In this document: piece after piece, positions 62,205-64,000 of the stretch
Layout: every line of letters begins with the position of its first letter
Position numbering within the stretch: position 1 is the stretch's first letter
Origin: JARFQH01 sp963825595
Lineage (GTDB): Bacteria > Desulfobacterota > Desulfobacteria > Desulfobacterales > SG8-13
DNA length: 64,000 bases
Direction of reading: 5' to 3'
Assembly (NCBI GenBank): GCA_963825595.1
Contig: CAWGUE010000013.1
Location: 310,001 to 374,000 of the forward strand
Position numbers and translations under genes: made by a program
The notes under the pieces: model-generated
Database searches by the model: none
Seen by the model: only the letters and a program-made list of their open reading frames with translations
What the model was told of the DNA's origin: nothing

Positions 62205-62756
62205 CTATGGACTTTGCATAAGACGGTTAAGCTGCTCCACGCCGCGGTAGACGCGCATCTTTGCAGCGCTGACCGAGCAGGCCTGAATTTCTGCGATTTC
62301 TTCAAATGCCAGGTTTTGGTAGTAGCGCAAAACGACCGCTTCTTTCTGTGTTATCGGCAGCTTCAGAATACACCGGGAAAGTATTTTCTGTTGCTGGTTA
62401 TCAGAGACGCTTTTTTCGGGCGTGTCCGTATCCTTTAGCCACTTGTCCGAGACGTCGCCTGTTTGCATTCGAAAAACAAACGACCTCTTCTTCTTGACGT
62501 CATTGCGGATGACATTCAGCGCTACCGTGTACATCCAAGGGAAAAATCGTTTGGAATCATCGAACCGGTCCAGGATTTCATAGATACGGATGAACGCATC
62601 CTGAGCGAGATCCTCCGCATCGGACAGACTGCCGGTGAGTCTGACGGCCAGGTTGTAAATCGGGTTTTTGTAGCGTTCAACGATATCGGCGTAGGCATCC
62701 CGGTCCCCCCGGAGGACCTGCCGGATAACACGGATATCGTGTTCATCATAACTCAT
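62205..62756 (-). CDS. ECF RNA polymerase sigma factor (RpoE-like)
   Basis: 183 residues from the ATG at 62756 (MSYDEHDIRVIRQVLRG); the open frame above it runs into repeat sequence. Region 2 is clear: DAYADIVERYKNPIYNLAVR, DAEDLAQDAFIRIYEILDRF, KRFFPWMYTVALNVIRNDVK. Region 4: LPITQKEAVVLRYYQNLAFE, EIAEIQACSVSAAKMRVYRG. ECF factors redirect RNA polymerase to envelope-stress or development genes, usually held by a co-encoded anti-sigma factor, here the next gene. Its place inside a pilin cluster suggests control of surface structures, which is inference. Confidence 0.93.
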   Translation of the reverse strand: MSYDEHDIRVIRQVLRGDRDAYADIVERYKNPIYNLAVRLTGSLSDAEDLAQDAFIRIYEILDRFDDSKRFFPWMYTVALNVIRNDVKKKRSFVFRMQTGDVSDKWLKDTDTPEKSVSDNQQQKILSRCILKLPITQKEAVVLRYYQNLAFEEIAEIQACSVSAAKMRVYRGVEQLNRLMQSP

Positions 62757-62884
62757 ATACAACCGCAAGTGGGAAAAGTCACAATTCTGATAATCATCAT
62801 CGGTGACCCCCCATGTTTTGCTGGGCGGACTCTCAAAGTTGGACAGAGCAGGTGTTAACAACCACCTGAGACGATGATTTTTTA

Positions 62885-62981
62885 TCTTCGATGACCGGTT
62901 GTTTGCCTGCAAAATGGTTTCAAAAGACAACTTTGAGTCGTTCTCTATCCAATACCCCGGCTTTGCCGGAGGTCATTGAAT
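62885..62981 (+). repeat. Family-3 inverted-repeat element, copy 3
   Basis: TTCGATGACCGGTTGTTTGC at the left, GCCGGAGGTCATTGAAT at the right. The interior (ATGGTTTCAAAAGACAACTT) aligns with copies 1 and 2. It lies upstream of the sigma factor gene and could carry or disturb its promoter. Confidence 0.75.
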
Positions 62982-63151
62982 ATTCGAATCAAGAAATCGC
63001 CTAGCGTTTTGAGAAATAATTTCCGCCTCTATCGATGTGCGATCGACATCATTGCGATGGCAGGGCAGGATGGGCGCTAAACGCGCATATGGCAAAGGAG
63101 CGGGATGTCTGCAGCCGGCGGGATGGGAAGTTTGGCGGTGATGCTGACGGC

Positions 63152-63175
63152 CATATCGATAAGTAAATCGATATG
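63152..63175 (-). terminator. Hairpin directly after the pilin stop codon
   Basis: CATATCGAT (63152-63160) and ATCGATATG (63167-63175) pair perfectly around AAGTAA and touch the stop codon of the pilin gene (63176-63178). Confidence 0.55.
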
Positions 63176-63553
63176 TTAAGTACCGGACCATTTTGCGGCG
63201 GACAACTGTGTTGAGGTGGACCGAGTGAGGATTTCCGATTGGCTGCCAAAGGACAACTCGCCACCGAATTTGGTCGGTCCGATCGTCCATTGGTAGGCCG
63301 AACCGAGGTCAGTGTTCAGCGCCATCTGCGACCAGACGGGGTCATCGCCGCCGTAACCGCCACTGGCAATCAGGTGGTTGGCCCAAAAAAGGGTCTCCCT
63401 GGAATTCAGTTCGGATATTCCGGCAAGAATGGCCCGTTTTTCAGCGTGCGTGGTGATATTTGTATACTTTTTAACGGCAACAGAGGCGATAACGCCCATT
63501 ATTACCAACACGGCCATCAGTTCAATCAGCGTAAAACCGCTTTCTTTCGACAT
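63176..63553 (-). CDS. Type IV pilin-like protein
   Basis: 125 residues from the ATG at 63553. Leader MSKESG/FTLIELMAVLVIMGVI with Glu +5 and hydrophobic helix. The globular part is short: ISELNSRETLFWANHLIASG, WSQMALNTDLGSAYQWTIGP, GGELSFGSQSEILTRSTS and W at the end. The WAN...DLG...Y.W..GP...GG.LSF pattern is shared with the neighbouring pilin at 63631, so the two are paralogues. No disulfide loop is seen. Ends against a hairpin. Confidence 0.85.
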   Translation of the reverse strand: MSKESGFTLIELMAVLVIMGVIASVAVKKYTNITTHAEKRAILAGISELNSRETLFWANHLIASGGYGGDDPVWSQMALNTDLGSAYQWTIGPTKFGGELSFGSQSEILTRSTSTQLSAAKWSGT

Positions 63554-63630
63554 TTTAAGCATCAGCCGCTGGCCCATCCCCATTCAAGATTTCTATTCGT
63601 CTCTGCAAAAAGAAGGTCCCAGGTCTCACA

Positions 63631-64000
63631 TTATTTCCTGGACCAGTGCGCCGGTTTTCCACTTTCAGACGGACTGCGTTCGAGTTCGGCCGTAACATCC
63701 GTCTGAAACGACAAGGTGCCGCCGGCCGCGTCCGGCCCGACGATCCAGGCGTAATCACGACCTAAGTCATCGTCAATAAAACTAAAAACCTGGGCATCGT
63801 TCTGCCAGCCGGAAGGCGAGGCCAACTTGATGTTGGCCCACACCAGACTCTCCCGGCCGTTCATCTCGGCGATGCCGGCGTCAATTCCGTGTTCCTTGGC
63901 AAAGGCATCGAGATCGATGTATTTGGGAACCGCAATCGCCGCCAGTACACTCAGGATGATCAGCACGGTGATGATTTCGATCAGTGTGAATCCGCTACGG
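63631..64000 (-). CDS. Type IV pilin-like protein, truncated by the window edge
   Basis: About 123 residues are visible; the start lies beyond the right edge. The visible N terminus reads RSGFTLIEIITVLIILSVLA, the prepilin cleavage region and helix, then AVPKYIDLDAFAKEHGIDAG, MNGRESLVWANIKLASPSGW, DDLGRDYAWIVGPDAAGGTL and SFQTDVTAELERSPSESGKP. It ends in HWSRK. Its globular part matches the 63176 pilin in order and spacing. The pair may be two subunits of one fibre or products of a duplication. Confidence 0.85.
   Translation of the reverse strand, partial: RSGFTLIEIITVLIILSVLAAIAVPKYIDLDAFAKEHGIDAGIAEMNGRESLVWANIKLASPSGWQNDAQVFSFIDDDLGRDYAWIVGPDAAGGTLSFQTDVTAELERSPSESGKPAHWSRK

Overview
This 64 kb window looks like the chromosome of a Desulfobacterota (deltaproteobacterial, Desulfobacterales-like) organism. 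The grounds are the mix of genes: a phasin, a CooC-type ATPase, a Ski2-like helicase, an ATP-grasp PurD-like protein near purE, a CFIATAA motif in a pilin, an apparent selenocysteine codon, and several families of short inverted-repeat elements between genes. The lineage is inference from gene content; no rRNA gene is present.

Layout. 0.1-3.8 kb: a TrhA/hemolysin III membrane protein, polyhydroxyalkanoate-granule-type small proteins, and four small stress or envelope genes (SHOCT, secreted Gly/Met-rich, lmo0937-like, CsbD). 4.7-6.7 kb: a uracil/xanthine permease gene broken by one in-frame TAA, next to an intact upp. 8-15.5 kb: priA, an OmpA-DUF1573 gene with an in-frame TGA at a conserved Cys position (candidate selenoprotein), a HAD phosphatase, a zinc-ribbon protein and polA. 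15.7-31.5 kb: a CsgG/FlgT-like lipoprotein, frameshifted dusB, a DUF1848 protein, a CHASE2-Ser/Thr kinase, a large PPDK-domain protein with receiver-like regions, nadE, a TIGR01212 radical SAM protein and mnmG. 32.4-42.6 kb: a CbpA-type DnaJ, hpt, a very acidic zinc-finger/DUF3426 protein, tRNA-Met, a PurD-like ATP-grasp, a DUF1992 protein, ddl, a second ATP-grasp, purE and tsaC.

42.8-50 kb is an AT-richer accessory stretch beginning at tRNA-Leu(CAA). An integrase C-terminal remnant overlaps the 3' end of the tRNA. It is followed by decayed small genes, a secreted SGNH hydrolase with seven calcium-binding-type repeats, a broken DnaQ-like exonuclease and a secreted beta-helix/glycosidase fusion. 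From 50 to 56.7 kb come a GT39-like membrane glycosyltransferase, a PAS hybrid histidine kinase, and a cooC-helicase pair. From 56.9 kb to the right edge, everything is on the minus strand: type IV pilin-like genes with an embedded ECF sigma factor and probable membrane anti-sigma factor.

The most distinctive large-scale feature is the intergenic DNA. At least six families of short inverted-repeat (MITE-like) elements occupy most gaps. In one place a family-1 element, flanked by an 8-bp duplication, sits inside a family-3 element. Removing it restores an alignable family-3 sequence, so family 1 has moved. No transposase gene for any family is in the window. Several disruptions are single-base changes; some are at homopolymers and may be assembly errors.
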